Part shown: piece after piece, positions 26,172 through 36,629 of the stretch | Layout: each line of letters begins with the position of its first letter | Position numbering within the stretch: the stretch's first letter is position 1 | From: Pontibacter ruber | GTDB lineage: Bacteria; Bacteroidota; Bacteroidia; Cytophagales; Hymenobacteraceae | NCBI RefSeq assembly: GCF_023630205.1 | Contig: NZ_JALPRR010000002.1 | Coordinates: 488,899 to 552,898, forward strand | Reading direction: 5' to 3' | Length of the DNA stretch: 64,000 nt | Made by a program: the position numbers and the translations under genes | Notes under the pieces: model-generated | What the model was told of the DNA's origin: nothing | The model's input: the letters and a program-made list of their open reading frames with translations, nothing else | Databases searched by the model: none

Positions 26172-26867
26172 TTAGTAGCGGTCATCGTCCTGATTGTCGT
26201 TGTATCTGTTACGGCGAGGTTCGTCGTAATCGCTGTACCGCTGGCGAATGCGTCCGCTAAATGGGTCGAAGCGGCGGTCATAATCTGGGTTGGAAGCATC
26301 GCCTCCGTCGTAGCCCCAGCTTAAAGAGCCGGCTGTGTTGCCACTGTATTCGTCACGGCCCCTGTAGCGGTCCGGGCCATATTCATCATGGAATTTATCC
26401 CATACACTCTCGCCGGAACGGGTGCCGTATCCGCCACTGGTAGGTCTGTATTGCTCATCCCTATCCCTATTGCGTTCTGTTCTGCCGGTATCCTGTCTTC
26501 CCTCGTCGCGGTCGTTAGGATAGTAGCCGCTCCAGTCGCGTTCGTAATCGTGCTGGCGGTTTTGCTGGTAAGGCACATTAGCTGCTTGGTTCCTGTCTTT
26601 GGTGCGGTGCATGCCTCCAACGTTCCAGTCATAGGTCGATACATTGTGATGATCGCTGGTATTATCGAAGCGGTAAGCACCCCGATAAGCATCCTCCTCA
26701 TCCTTTGCTCCAAACACATTCTGGTTCAGGTGGCGGTCATCGCCGCGGTAATGATTGCGGTAATCTGTATAGCCGGTTCTGTTATACCAATCGTTTCCTT
26801 CCATGTCTGTTTTCAATTTTGGTTCTTGTTTTTTAACGCGTGAATGCGTCTGAGGTTTAGCTGCCAT
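26172..26867 (-). CDS. Tyr/Arg/Asp-rich disordered protein A
   Basis: 231 residues with strongly biased composition: Asp, Arg, Tyr, Asn and Gly dominate, there are almost no Leu, Ile or Val, and Tyr-Arg pairs recur (DYRNHYRG, DAYRGAYRF, DRYRGRDEY). There is no signal peptide or membrane helix. This looks intrinsically disordered, with aromatic and arginine residues spaced as in proteins that form condensates. It is divergent from protein B (start 26948) across an 80-base region, so they probably share control. No known family is recognised. Confidence 0.65.
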   Translation of the reverse strand: MAAKPQTHSRVKKQEPKLKTDMEGNDWYNRTGYTDYRNHYRGDDRHLNQNVFGAKDEEDAYRGAYRFDNTSDHHNVSTYDWNVGGMHRTKDRNQAANVPYQQNRQHDYERDWSGYYPNDRDEGRQDTGRTERNRDRDEQYRPTSGGYGTRSGESVWDKFHDEYGPDRYRGRDEYSGNTAGSLSWGYDGGDASNPDYDRRFDPFSGRIRQRYSDYDEPRRNRYNDNQDDDRY

Positions 26868-26947
26868 GATTTAGTAAAGCTAACCTAATGTAGGGCTGCC
26901 ACCGTAGAAAAGGAAGTATAAGTAATAAAACGTTAATACTTTAAGCT

Positions 26948-27652
26948 ATGAGACACGACAGAAATAACAACCGCGATGAGCGTAACAGGAACCGTGATGA
27001 AGAACCTCGCTGGCTGCACGAGCAGCGACATGGTCACAATTCTGATCGCGGAAATTATACGATAGATTCAAACTTTAACCTCGGCTACGGAGGCGCTGCC
27101 GACAAAGACTACGGCGATCAGCGTACCTTTAACACCAATGCCGATCAAGGCTATACTTACCCGCAGGGCCGCTACCAGGTGGGTGGTGCGCAGTACAGCG
27201 GCGATGACTACACCCGGAACAGCCGCAGCAGCGAAGACAACCCGTACGGCGTGACCTATGTGCCACAGGATCGCCACAACTCTTACCGCCACTACGAGGC
27301 AAACGCCGATTACAGCAATAAAGATTACGATGACCTGCGTCGCAAAGGCCGTTCGCATGAACGTTACGGTATGGCAGACGAACGTTTCGGGCATGATGTG
27401 CGACACGGGCGCGACAGACAAAATGAATACATGGGCCATTCCAGCCCCGGCGATTACGAGTCTTACCGCCGCTATGAGTATGGCAACCGCATGTATGACA
27501 ACGATTACAGCGGCGGTTTTGCAGGCCGTAACCACACAGAAGGCAAACCGCATTTTGGAGAAGACACCTACTACAGCAACCTGGAAAGGTGGCAGGGCCA
27601 GAGCAACCAGCGCCACGACCGCACCGATCGCGACAGGGCACGTCGTTCGTAA
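26948..27652 (+). CDS. Tyr/Arg/Asp-rich disordered protein B
   Basis: 234 residues, opening MRHDRNNNRDERNRNRDEE, then many Tyr, Asp, Arg, Asn, Gly and His residues (GYTYPQGRYQVGG, SYRRYEYGNRMYDNDYSGG). Hydrophobic core residues are nearly absent. The composition matches protein A, and it shares the short motif NLGYG with protein C (NLGYNPNF). Its codon use and period-3 pattern look like real coding rather than chance. Predicted soluble and disordered; function unknown. It lies 102 bases before protein C on the same strand. Confidence 0.68.
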   Translation: MRHDRNNNRDERNRNRDEEPRWLHEQRHGHNSDRGNYTIDSNFNLGYGGAADKDYGDQRTFNTNADQGYTYPQGRYQVGGAQYSGDDYTRNSRSSEDNPYGVTYVPQDRHNSYRHYEANADYSNKDYDDLRRKGRSHERYGMADERFGHDVRHGRDRQNEYMGHSSPGDYESYRRYEYGNRMYDNDYSGGFAGRNHTEGKPHFGEDTYYSNLERWQGQSNQRHDRTDRDRARRS

Positions 27653-27754
27653 AGCAGAAAAGCTGAGCGAAAGTATAAGTTATAAATAGATCTGAGAACA
27701 CCGCTGCAGCAGGTTGCTACCAGGCAGCCTGCTGCAGCCAAAAGTATAAACACT

Positions 27755-28312
27755 ATGATGAGAGGCAACAGAGATAACAGAAAGTATAACGACGAAGGAG
27801 ATTACGGCAGACGTCACTGGCGACATGAGCAGCAGGAGGTACACCAACGGCACAGAGGAGAGTACGAAGGCGAGCGCGGCTATCTGAACGATGGCGACCA
27901 GATGGAGCGACGCTTCCGTATGGAACCAAACTATCAGCCGCAGGGCAGGAGAGATGACCGTGGAGGTACCCGCGAAGATTATTACAACACGACCTACGAG
28001 AGCAGCAACGTGTATGGCATCCCGCGCTCCGAAGACTATGGCCTGCCGCATGGCGCCGAAAACGATACCGACAGGGTGCACTTGTATCCGTTGAACGAAG
28101 GCCCATACGGCCACCAGCGGTCGCATTATCATTACAACCTGGGCTATAACCCTAACTTCGACAACCCGGAGGAAGGGGATATGTACCGTAACTTTGACAG
28201 CCGCGGAAACTTTGGCTACCGACACGACGCTTCTTACGGCAATACCGATGATTTCCGCGATTTCGGAGATGATCACTACGGCCAACAAGATACTACCGGG
28301 CATGTCTGGTAA
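27755..28312 (+). CDS. Tyr/Arg/Asp-rich disordered protein C
   Basis: 185 residues of the same type as A and B: MMRGNRDNRKYNDEGDYGRR at the start, QPQGRRDDRGGTREDYYNTT in the middle and an Asp/Tyr/Gly-rich end (YGNTDDFRDFGDDHYGQQD). No hydrophobic segment. It probably belongs to one transcription unit with B, closed by the terminator at 28405-28437. The three proteins are not alignable end to end, so they are related by composition and micro-motifs rather than by clear homology. Confidence 0.68.
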   Translation: MMRGNRDNRKYNDEGDYGRRHWRHEQQEVHQRHRGEYEGERGYLNDGDQMERRFRMEPNYQPQGRRDDRGGTREDYYNTTYESSNVYGIPRSEDYGLPHGAENDTDRVHLYPLNEGPYGHQRSHYHYNLGYNPNFDNPEEGDMYRNFDSRGNFGYRHDASYGNTDDFRDFGDDHYGQQDTTGHVW

Positions 28313-28404
28313 AGCCAAACGAAAGGAAACACCCGGGTAGGCGTATAACTATTTCCGATTGTTCCGTATAAAGGCCTATACATTAGTATTAATTTCCATC
28401 TGAG

Positions 28405-28437
28405 AAAAGCCGTAATTCGATTAGAGTTACGGCTTTT
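28405..28437 (+). terminator. Rho-independent terminator
   Basis: Stem AAAAGCCGTAA/TTACGGCTTTT (28405-28415 / 28427-28437) with an 11-base loop and following T-run. Confidence 0.8.
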
Positions 28438-28518
28438 TTCGTGGCTGCTGCTTGCTATAATCTAAAAATGTGATTATATTTATTGTGAATATAACTTTAA
28501 ATATAGATATAGTTGTAT

Positions 28519-29088
28519 ATGCAGCCGGTAAACAAGCTCCTCTCATTCTTTGTAACTGCAATTATAATTCTGGGTGTTATATCGCTCTTTTTGCCAACGG
28601 AAGTGCATGTAGAGCGGTCTATGGTTATAAATGCGCCTGCCTGGCTCACGTACGAGCAGGTAAATAATTTAAAGAACTGGGAAAAATGGTCGCCCTGGAA
28701 GCAGGCAGATCCGGAAATTAGGCTCGATTACCAGGGCCCTGCGGCAGGCAACGGCGCACAGTATAGCTGGAAAAGCCGGCGCCGTGTTCTTGGCACAGGC
28801 AAACTGACCATTGCCGACACAGAACCGAACAAGCGCATCGTAACTGAAATGTATTTTGTGCACAAGGGCAGAGGCATTGCTACCCATACTTTTGAAGAAA
28901 CACCGGAAGGCACTCTTGTTACATGGGCAGTTGATTCGAAGCTTGGCCATAATCCGGTTAAAAAATATGCGGGTTTGTTCTGGGGAAGCTTGATAGGCCC
29001 TGACTTTGAACGGGGGCTTTCCAACCTGAAAATTGTAGCAGAAGAATCAGAGAAAAGCAGAAGAAGCCAGAGTTACAACCAGAAATAA
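28519..29088 (+). CDS. SRPBCC (START-like) membrane-anchored protein
   Basis: 189 residues. One N-terminal membrane helix (about 8-27) is followed by an SRPBCC fold: EVHVERSMVINAPAWLTYEQV, NWEKWSPWKQADP, YSWKSRRRVLGTGKLTI, RIVTEMYF, HTFEETPEGTLVTWAVD and the C-terminal helix. Such domains bind hydrophobic ligands in a deep cavity. The ligand is unknown. Start ATG 28519 follows a TTG two codons upstream. Confidence 0.82.
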   Translation: MQPVNKLLSFFVTAIIILGVISLFLPTEVHVERSMVINAPAWLTYEQVNNLKNWEKWSPWKQADPEIRLDYQGPAAGNGAQYSWKSRRRVLGTGKLTIADTEPNKRIVTEMYFVHKGRGIATHTFEETPEGTLVTWAVDSKLGHNPVKKYAGLFWGSLIGPDFERGLSNLKIVAEESEKSRRSQSYNQK

Positions 29089-29117
29089 GCCGCTGCAGAA
29101 CGTAGCTCAAGTATAGA

Positions 29118-29567
29118 TCAGGTTTCCTCTTTCGGGATGATCGTGATCTTACCGTCCTTTTCCAGGATCGCATACTTGATCTGGTCCAGGCGCTGCAAGC
29201 CCTGCAGTTCCCGCGCCGATTCCAGAATATCATCCTCATCTACACGGGCTTTGCGCATACGTTCGTGCAGCAACTCTCCATTGTCCATCAGCACGAGCGG
29301 CAATCCCTCAATTATATGTCCAAGCCTTTTAAATCGTTGCTTGAGCAAAGACAGGCCAATATCAGTACCAAGCAGCGTTACGATCAGCACAAGACCGTTC
29401 GTAACCGAAAAGTCTTCGCCTAACAGCGCCTGCTGTGTCGTTTCGGCAATGATTAGGAGCAGTACAAAGTCAAAAACAGTTGCCTCGTATAGAGTGCGCT
29501 TGCCGCTTATCCGGAAGATGAGCATCAAGAATACATATACAATAAGGCCACGAATAACGGTTTCCAT
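29118..29567 (-). CDS. YetF-like (DUF421) membrane protein
   Basis: 149 residues. Three N-terminal helices (about 5-20, 30-50, 57-75) with the conserved RISGKRTLYEATVFDF block, then the small cytoplasmic DUF421/YetF domain with GLPLVLMDNGEL, MRKARVDEDDILESAR and YAILEKDGKITIIPK. Family role is not established; Bacillus members are linked to spore germination and membrane stress. It lies 10 bases downstream of the membrane-anchored gene at 29578-30078, so the two are an operon. Confidence 0.85.
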   Translation of the reverse strand: METVIRGLIVYVFLMLIFRISGKRTLYEATVFDFVLLLIIAETTQQALLGEDFSVTNGLVLIVTLLGTDIGLSLLKQRFKRLGHIIEGLPLVLMDNGELLHERMRKARVDEDDILESARELQGLQRLDQIKYAILEKDGKITIIPKEET

Positions 29568-29577
29568 ATGCTACTTG

Positions 29578-30078
29578 TTAAGGGTATACAAACTGCGACA
29601 AGGTAATTTTCTTCCTGCCATTGTCTACAGCTACTTGCAACTGTCCGGGCTGTTGCGGTTTCAGGTAAAAGATCATGCGTGCTTCGTCGCCTTCCGAGTT
29701 AAAAGTATAAGTAATGTAATCCTTTCCTACCTGTACTTCTTTCGGTTCCGGCACCACCTGTTCTACCTGCAACTTCTCGTAAAAGTCTTTGCTGAAACGC
29801 AGTTGTTGTTCCGGGGCCTGCACATCAAACAAGGTCACCTTGAACTCAGCAGGAGCTTCCCACCTCAGGAAGCGCTCGTACTCGAGTTGCATGCCTTCTG
29901 CCTCTCCACCCACTTTCATGTTGTTTATGCCAGCCACTCCGCCACCACCGGTAAAGCCCAGAACTGCGGAGATCACGATCAAAAGCATAACAACCCAGCC
30001 AATCCGCTGAAGCGTCCAGGTTTTGGAAGCCAGGTTGATGTCCTCTTGAATTTCAAGGCCTTCGTATTTATTTGTCAT
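29578..30078 (-). CDS. Membrane-anchored protein of unknown function, partner of YetF-like gene
   Basis: 166 residues: a 25-residue cytoplasmic segment (MTNKYEGLEIQEDINLASK), one helix (about 27-43, with a Gly-rich exit) and a periplasmic beta-rich domain ending in KITLSQFVYP. No enzyme motif is visible. Because it shares an operon with the YetF-like gene (10-base spacing), it may be a subunit or regulator of that protein. I do not recognise a named family. Confidence 0.65.
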   Translation of the reverse strand: MTNKYEGLEIQEDINLASKTWTLQRIGWVVMLLIVISAVLGFTGGGGVAGINNMKVGGEAEGMQLEYERFLRWEAPAEFKVTLFDVQAPEQQLRFSKDFYEKLQVEQVVPEPKEVQVGKDYITYTFNSEGDEARMIFYLKPQQPGQLQVAVDNGRKKITLSQFVYP

Positions 30079-30262
30079 TCTTCCTTGCTATAAAACTGCA
30101 CATTTAACGTGCTTTCCAGGTATATAGTTATATGTTAATGCTTAGGAGACGGAGCGTAGATTCTCTTAAAAAACTGAAGGGAAGTAGGCTATTGGCCAAA
30201 GACAGAGCAGTAGATAATGAGCCTTAAGACGAAGGGCTGCGGAAGGGATTTATACCTGATGA

Positions 30263-30300
30263 AAAACAAAAGGCCGGAAACAGCTCCGGCCTTTTGTTTT
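30263..30300 (-). terminator. Terminator after dapA
   Basis: 16-bp stem AAAACAAAAGGCCGGA/TCCGGCCTTTTGTTTT with a 6-base loop, directly next to two TATACTT copies. Confidence 0.9.
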
Positions 30301-30317
30301 ATACTTTATACTTCTGG

Positions 30318-31187
30318 TTAGAGAAGCTTGTAAATCTTGTCTTTTAATCCGGCTGAGGCCTCTACGAGTGGAAGTCTGACAGTGGCAGCGCATACGCCGA
30401 AACGCTCCAGCACGGCCTTAACGCCAACCGGGTTACTTTCCTCGTACATCAGCGGGTTGATGTCTACGAAACCATACAGCAGGTTTTGCGCTTCTTTAAA
30501 GTTATAGTCCAGGCCAAGCTGCACCATGCGGCTGAACTTTTCGGGGAAGGCATTGGCCAGCACCGAGATCACACCCACAGCACCAAACGTGATCATAGGC
30601 AGCGTCAGCAGGTCGTCACCGCTGATCAGCAGGAAATCGGCTGGTTTGTGCTTGGCAATGTGCATGCACTGCTCCAGGTTGCCGGACGCTTCCTTGATGC
30701 CGATAATGTTCGGATGCGCTGCCAGCTTCAGGGTAGTCTCAGCAGAAACGTTGCTGCCGGTTCGGCCGGGCACGTTGTACAGGATTACGGGCACCGGGCA
30801 GGCGTTGGCAATTTGAAGGTAGTGCTGGTAAATGCCCTGCTGCGACGGCTTGTTGTAGTAAGGGCTTACCGAAAGTATAGCCGTGATGCCATCCAGATCG
30901 GTGTTGCTGATGGTCTCCAGCACCTCCTGTGTGTTGTTGCCACCGATACCGTACACCAGCGGCACACGTCCGTTTACGTGCTGCTTGATGAACTGCAGTA
31001 TCTCTGCTTTTTCGGCTTTGGTGGTAGTCACCGATTCGGCGGTAGTACCGTTTACCACCAGGTAATTAACACCGCCCTCTATATTAAAATCCAGGAGCTT
31101 GCGCAGGCCTTCGTAATCGACTGCAAAGTCCTGGGTAAATGGAGTTACCAGGGCAACGCCTGTTCCTCTTAATGTATCTTGTATCAT
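30318..31187 (-). CDS. dapA: 4-hydroxy-tetrahydrodipicolinate synthase
   Basis: 289 residues, the usual length. The Schiff-base lysine is K165 in IGIKEASGN, the catalytic Tyr region is SVSPYYNKPSQQG plus Y137 in VILYNVPGRTG, and the pyruvate-binding Thr pair is in NGTTAES (residues 47-52). It condenses pyruvate with aspartate semialdehyde in the lysine/diaminopimelate pathway, which supplies peptidoglycan. It is cytoplasmic and appears monocistronic, with its own terminator. Confidence 0.95.
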   Translation of the reverse strand: MIQDTLRGTGVALVTPFTQDFAVDYEGLRKLLDFNIEGGVNYLVVNGTTAESVTTTKAEKAEILQFIKQHVNGRVPLVYGIGGNNTQEVLETISNTDLDGITAILSVSPYYNKPSQQGIYQHYLQIANACPVPVILYNVPGRTGSNVSAETTLKLAAHPNIIGIKEASGNLEQCMHIAKHKPADFLLISGDDLLTLPMITFGAVGVISVLANAFPEKFSRMVQLGLDYNFKEAQNLLYGFVDINPLMYEESNPVGVKAVLERFGVCAATVRLPLVEASAGLKDKIYKLL

Positions 31188-31236
31188 GTTAAATCTAAAA
31201 ATGAAGCGCGAATTTCGAACTAAGCAACGTCATCTG

Positions 31237-31244
31237 CAAATATC
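31237..31244 (-). promoter_or_regulatory. Candidate -7 box upstream of dapA
   Basis: On the minus strand GATATTTG matches TAnnTTTG at 7 of 8 positions, about 50 bases before the start. No clear -33 box. Confidence 0.3.
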
Positions 31245-31372
31245 GTATCAGGTATCTGTTTGTACGGTGTGGGAAGTATAAGTTGCTGTAGTTTGAATAG
31301 AGTAAAGTATAAAGCCTTTGTTTGTGGAGGTTTTAACGGCTTGGGCTTTGCATTAGCACAGCTACCGTGAAG

Positions 31373-32038
31373 CTATAGTTTAGTATTGTTGTTCTTATTT
31401 GGCAACTTTTCATTCGGGTCATATTCAGCGCTAAGCCTTTCAGCGTTTTCTTCAACTGTTGTCGTGAAACCCACTTCTTTTCTGCGCTTGTTCACGTTCT
31501 CTACGTCTTCAATAGGCCAGATAACCTGCCCTCCTTCTGGTCGTACCCAACCCGCTGCCTGGGTGCCGTAAATCTGCTTCTTCCCTTGGAACATCAGTAG
31601 CCTGTCACGCATCTTTGCCGCATCAGTAGCACTTGCTTCTCCTTTCTTCGCCAGCGCTTCCATCTGGGGGAGGTATTTTTCTATTGTTTCTGTGTTAGAA
31701 TGCTGTACCACATAAAATATGGCACTTGCAGCTTTTTCTCCAATTTTACTTTTAGGCAGCCATCCATACTGCTCAATAATAGGTATAACACTTGTCTGAT
31801 TGACTGAGTCAACAGCCATCATTTTCTTAGAGTAAGCTATACTGGCTTCAGGACTGCTTATAGTATCCCAGTCAATGTTGCGGATACTTTGGTCTATATC
31901 GTACACTTCTTCCAGTTCCCTTCTTAGCGCTGCATAATCTGGCTGCTGCTCTTTAATTGAAGTATCGGAGGCGCTATCAACTGAGGACTGGCAACCAGCC
32001 AAGAGAAACAAAATAATGATAGATTGTTTTAACTTCAT
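31373..32038 (-). CDS. DUF6624-like lipoprotein
   Basis: 221 residues. The signal peptide has lipobox LFLLAGC. The body has the pattern I associate with DUF6624: a DQSIRNIDW block, VIPIIEQYGWLPKSKIGEKAASAIFYVVQHS, AAKMRDRLLMFQGKKQIYGTQ and a C-terminal NKRRKEVGFTTTVEEN. The function of the family is unknown. ATG 32038 starts a compact lipoprotein signal. The family name is from memory of the motif and should be taken as probable. Confidence 0.65.
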   Translation of the reverse strand: MKLKQSIIILFLLAGCQSSVDSASDTSIKEQQPDYAALRRELEEVYDIDQSIRNIDWDTISSPEASIAYSKKMMAVDSVNQTSVIPIIEQYGWLPKSKIGEKAASAIFYVVQHSNTETIEKYLPQMEALAKKGEASATDAAKMRDRLLMFQGKKQIYGTQAAGWVRPEGGQVIWPIEDVENVNKRRKEVGFTTTVEENAERLSAEYDPNEKLPNKNNNTKL

Positions 32039-32059
32039 TGTTATCAATATTATTCAACC

Positions 32060-32142
32060 AGACGCTCGCAGGAGCTGCGCACGCTGCGAGGTCTACTTTG
32101 CTGACTCAGACACTCACAGGTCTGAAAGACACTGTGAGGTCC
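32060..32142. repeat. Two tandem hairpins with compensatory base changes
   Basis: Copy 1 pairs CTCGCAG (32065-32071) with CTGCGAG (32084-32090). Copy 2 pairs CTCACAG (32113-32119) with CTGTGAG (32132-32138). Both have a 12-base loop and share flanks CAGAC and GGTC. The G-C pair of copy 1 is an A-T pair in copy 2, so pairing is conserved while sequence changes. Confidence 0.7.
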
Positions 32143-32191
32143 TAAACCTTCTAACTTTCTAACTCCTCAACCCTCTACCTCCTAAACTCCT

Positions 32192-32917
32192 CTACTGGAT
32201 GTTGTTTTCTTCCACCCATTTCAGGAAATGGTCTTTGTATACTTCGCCGATCGGGATCTCTTTATTGCCGATGCGGATGCGGCTTTTCTCGATGCTGTCG
32301 ATCTTTTGCAGGGCGACGATAAAGGAACGGTGCACGCGGAGGAACTTCGACTCGGGTAGTTTCTCCATCATCTTGTTCATCGACAGCAGTGTGATGATTT
32401 TCTGGTCTTTGGTCTGGATGATGATGTAGTCCTTCAGGCCCTCGATCCAGAGTATGTCCTTGAAGTCGACGCGAATGGTTTTATAATCTGCCTTTACAAA
32501 CATAAAGTCGTGCTCGGCTGGAGCGGCGACTGTCGGTTGCTCTTTTGGGGCTTTGCCGTGTTGCAATCGTTCCTGGGCCTTGTTCACGGCTTTCACAAAC
32601 CTGTCGAAGGGGATAGGCTTGAGCAGGTAATCCACGGCATCCTGGTTAAAGCCTTCCAGGGCATAATCAGGGTAAGCAGTGGTGAAGATGATGAGCGGAT
32701 GGTGCTTGAGGATGTTGAGGAACTGGATGCCGGTGAGCTCGGGCATTTCGATGTCAAGAAACATCAGATCTATTTGCTCTTCCTGCAATACCTGCATGGC
32801 CTCGGTGGCACTGGAGCAGGTTTTTACCAGTTGCAGAAACGGCAGCTTGCTGATGTAGCTTTCGATAATATCCAGGGCAAGGGGTTCGTCGTCAACGGCA
32901 AGGCAACGGATGGTCAT
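32192..32917 (-). CDS. LytTR-family response regulator
   Basis: 241 residues. The receiver domain has acidic D10-D11 region (AVDDEP), phospho-acceptor Asp in LMFLDIEMPELTG and Lys in LLKPIPFDRF. The LytTR DNA-binding domain follows (about 140-240) with ILWIEGLKDYIIIQT and FLRVHRSFIVALQKID. It regulates transcription by binding direct repeats. The histidine kinase gene lies 4 bases upstream, so they form a two-component pair. Tandem hairpins and a pyrimidine-rich tract lie just after its stop. Confidence 0.93.
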   Translation of the reverse strand: MTIRCLAVDDEPLALDIIESYISKLPFLQLVKTCSSATEAMQVLQEEQIDLMFLDIEMPELTGIQFLNILKHHPLIIFTTAYPDYALEGFNQDAVDYLLKPIPFDRFVKAVNKAQERLQHGKAPKEQPTVAAPAEHDFMFVKADYKTIRVDFKDILWIEGLKDYIIIQTKDQKIITLLSMNKMMEKLPESKFLRVHRSFIVALQKIDSIEKSRIRIGNKEIPIGEVYKDHFLKWVEENNIQ

Positions 32918-32921
32918 AGTT

Positions 32922-33941
32922 TTATTTGTTAACAGGTTGGAAGTATAACTTCAGGGCAGCATAAAAAGTACCTTCTTTCTCCTCGAACGTAAGTTCGTGG
33001 CGGTTGGGGTACAACAAGTTAAGGCGTTGCTTCAGGTTTTGCAAGCCGATGCCGCCAAACTCACGCTTCTTGTGCGAACTCGTGTTATTGATGGTGCTAA
33101 AGAGCAGGTAATTGTCGTGCACCTCCAGGTTCAGGATAATGCCTACCTCGTTCTTGCTGACCAACCCGTGCTTGAAGGCGTTTTCCACCAGCGTCATCAG
33201 CATCATCGGAGCGATCTGCTTTCCGGCAAGCTCTCCCTCCACGTTAAACCGGATACTCGTTTGCTCACGCAGGCGCAGTTTCTGCAGGTCAATAAAATTC
33301 TGGATGTGGTCAACCTCTTTCTGCAGGCTCACTAAGGTGTCGTTGCTTTCATACAGCATGTAGCGCATCAGCAGCGACAGCTTCATGATAGCGTCCGGCG
33401 TTTCGGGCGACTGCTTGTAGGCAAGCGAGTAAATGTTGTTGAGGGTGTTAAACAGAAAATGCGGATTTACCTGCGATTTGAGAAAGTTTAGCTCAGCCGA
33501 CAGTTTCTGATTTTCCAGCTCCTTGTTACGCCGCTCGTTGCGGATATAATTGCCCGTGACCTTTATGGCCGAACTGATAAAGACCGTAACCAATCCGCCC
33601 AGCACATACTGCAGCAGGCGCTCAGAGTTGTACAGGCTCTTCATGCCGGGGTTAAACTCGCGGAACACGTAAAAATCAAGCGGCGAGCGGAAGATCGCAA
33701 TGGCCGTGAGGGTAGCCAGTACGGATGCAATGTATAGCAGGATGTGGTTCTTGGCCAGGTACTTCGGGATCAGTACGTACCAGTTAAAATAGAAGATCAG
33801 CAGCTGAAAACCCAGGCCTACGGCAACGTCGAATACTTTAGCCAGCGAGAGCGCACGGTTAGCCTGCAGGAAATAAAAGATCCAGGCGCCAAAGATCAGC
33901 CATCCGATTACATGGAGGGCAATCTGGTAGCGCTTTTTCAT
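32922..33941 (-). CDS. LytS/YehU-type sensor histidine kinase
   Basis: About 339 residues. Four hydrophobic helices (about 8-25, 38-58, 68-88, 108-130) precede a His_kinase domain: the phospho-acceptor His in FLKSQVNPHFLFNTLNNIYS, then an N-box in LVENAFKHGL and the G-box GGIGLQNLKQRL. It should sense a membrane or cell-envelope signal and phosphorylate the LytTR regulator encoded 4 bases downstream. ATG 33941 is chosen because AGAGG lies 8 bases upstream; a TTG 12 codons earlier is less likely. Confidence 0.92.
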   Translation of the reverse strand: MKKRYQIALHVIGWLIFGAWIFYFLQANRALSLAKVFDVAVGLGFQLLIFYFNWYVLIPKYLAKNHILLYIASVLATLTAIAIFRSPLDFYVFREFNPGMKSLYNSERLLQYVLGGLVTVFISSAIKVTGNYIRNERRNKELENQKLSAELNFLKSQVNPHFLFNTLNNIYSLAYKQSPETPDAIMKLSLLMRYMLYESNDTLVSLQKEVDHIQNFIDLQKLRLREQTSIRFNVEGELAGKQIAPMMLMTLVENAFKHGLVSKNEVGIILNLEVHDNYLLFSTINNTSSHKKREFGGIGLQNLKQRLNLLYPNRHELTFEEKEGTFYAALKLYFQPVNK

Positions 33942-34099
33942 GGGTACCTCTGGTAAGGTAAAATTGGTCGAGCTCAAGTATAAACTGTTGAGGTGATTGC
34001 AAGTATAAGCTTAGAAGCTGCGCGCAAGTATAGCTTTGGGCAGCTTCTATTATACATTAAAGATAAAGTATTTAACACATTTTTCTGCCTCCTTAGGCG

Positions 34100-34191
34100 A
34101 AGTCTATACCAAAGCAGTTTTTGTGCCTACCAAGTATGGCTTTTACCGGATAAATGGCTCCCGCGCTTTTTACCGGTGTTTGTATAGACTT
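34100..34191. repeat. Imperfect inverted repeat
   Basis: AAGTCTATACCAAA (34100-34113) pairs with TTTGTATAGACTT (34179-34191), one base being unpaired. TTTTACCGG occurs twice in the interior. Possible REP-like or ncRNA element. Confidence 0.4.
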
Positions 34192-34411
34192 TGATCAGGT
34201 TAGTATTATTGATTTTCAGATGATTAAGTTTTTGGTTCTATTTGTTGTACAACCAAGGTATAAGCCACTGCAATGGCAAACATAAGTTGTTTTGGGTAGT
34301 TGATATTACGGCAGATGGTGGCGTCGCCGGAGTGCTGCAAGGAGGGCTACTATACCTGGTTCCCTGGATATCTCCAGAGATCTTTTTGAGTTTAAACGTT
34401 TGTTGTTTGTT

Positions 34412-34454
34412 AACAGGTGTAGCGCCAGCTGCTTTGCAGTCTGGCGCTCCTGTT
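34412..34454 (+). terminator. Terminator-like hairpin without an upstream gene
   Basis: AACAGG-TGT-AGCGCCAG pairs with CTGGCGCT-CCTGTT, followed by TTTA on the plus strand. No plus-strand gene precedes it, which hints at an unannotated small RNA between about 34200 and 34450. Confidence 0.45.
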
Positions 34455-34464
34455 TTATGCCAAA

Positions 34465-34492
34465 AGGGAATTCTGTAGTAACAGAATTCCCT
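34465..34492 (-). terminator. Terminator after ligA
   Basis: 12-bp stem AGGGAATTCTGT/ACAGAATTCCCT with a 4-base loop, followed on the minus strand by TTTTGG and flanked by a TATACTT copy. Confidence 0.7.
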
Positions 34493-34521
34493 TCTAGTTT
34501 ATACTTTAAGTGATAGCTTCT

Positions 34522-36534
<2,013 letters not shown>

Positions 36535-36629
36535 CTATGTGCTTGTAACTCCGTAAAAATATCAAAACATGGGGTGCCGGCAAAGTATAGTTTGCTACTT
36601 CTGCGGCAACCAGGCAAAGTATAACGAAA

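Larger units (their letters stand above)
33942..34521. other. Intergenic region with several hairpins
   Basis: About 580 bases. It has four AAGTATA/TATACTT copies, an outer inverted repeat (34100-34113 / 34179-34191), a plus-strand terminator-like hairpin with no gene before it (34412-34454) and the ligA terminator (34465-34492). A 78-codon frame (34242-34478) overlaps these hairpins and is not credible as a gene. Confidence 0.55.

Noticed and set aside
27068..28318. Long minus-strand frames opposite the disordered proteins B and C
   Set aside because: They are Val/Ala/Ile- or Cys/Arg-rich readings of the opposite strand. The plus-strand frames have ATG starts, consistent composition and a shared terminator. 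Doubt remains because low-complexity proteins are hard to verify by eye.
34242..34478. 78-codon plus-strand frame between the kinase and ligA
   Set aside because: It runs through two terminator-like hairpins and has no recognisable feature or ribosome binding site.
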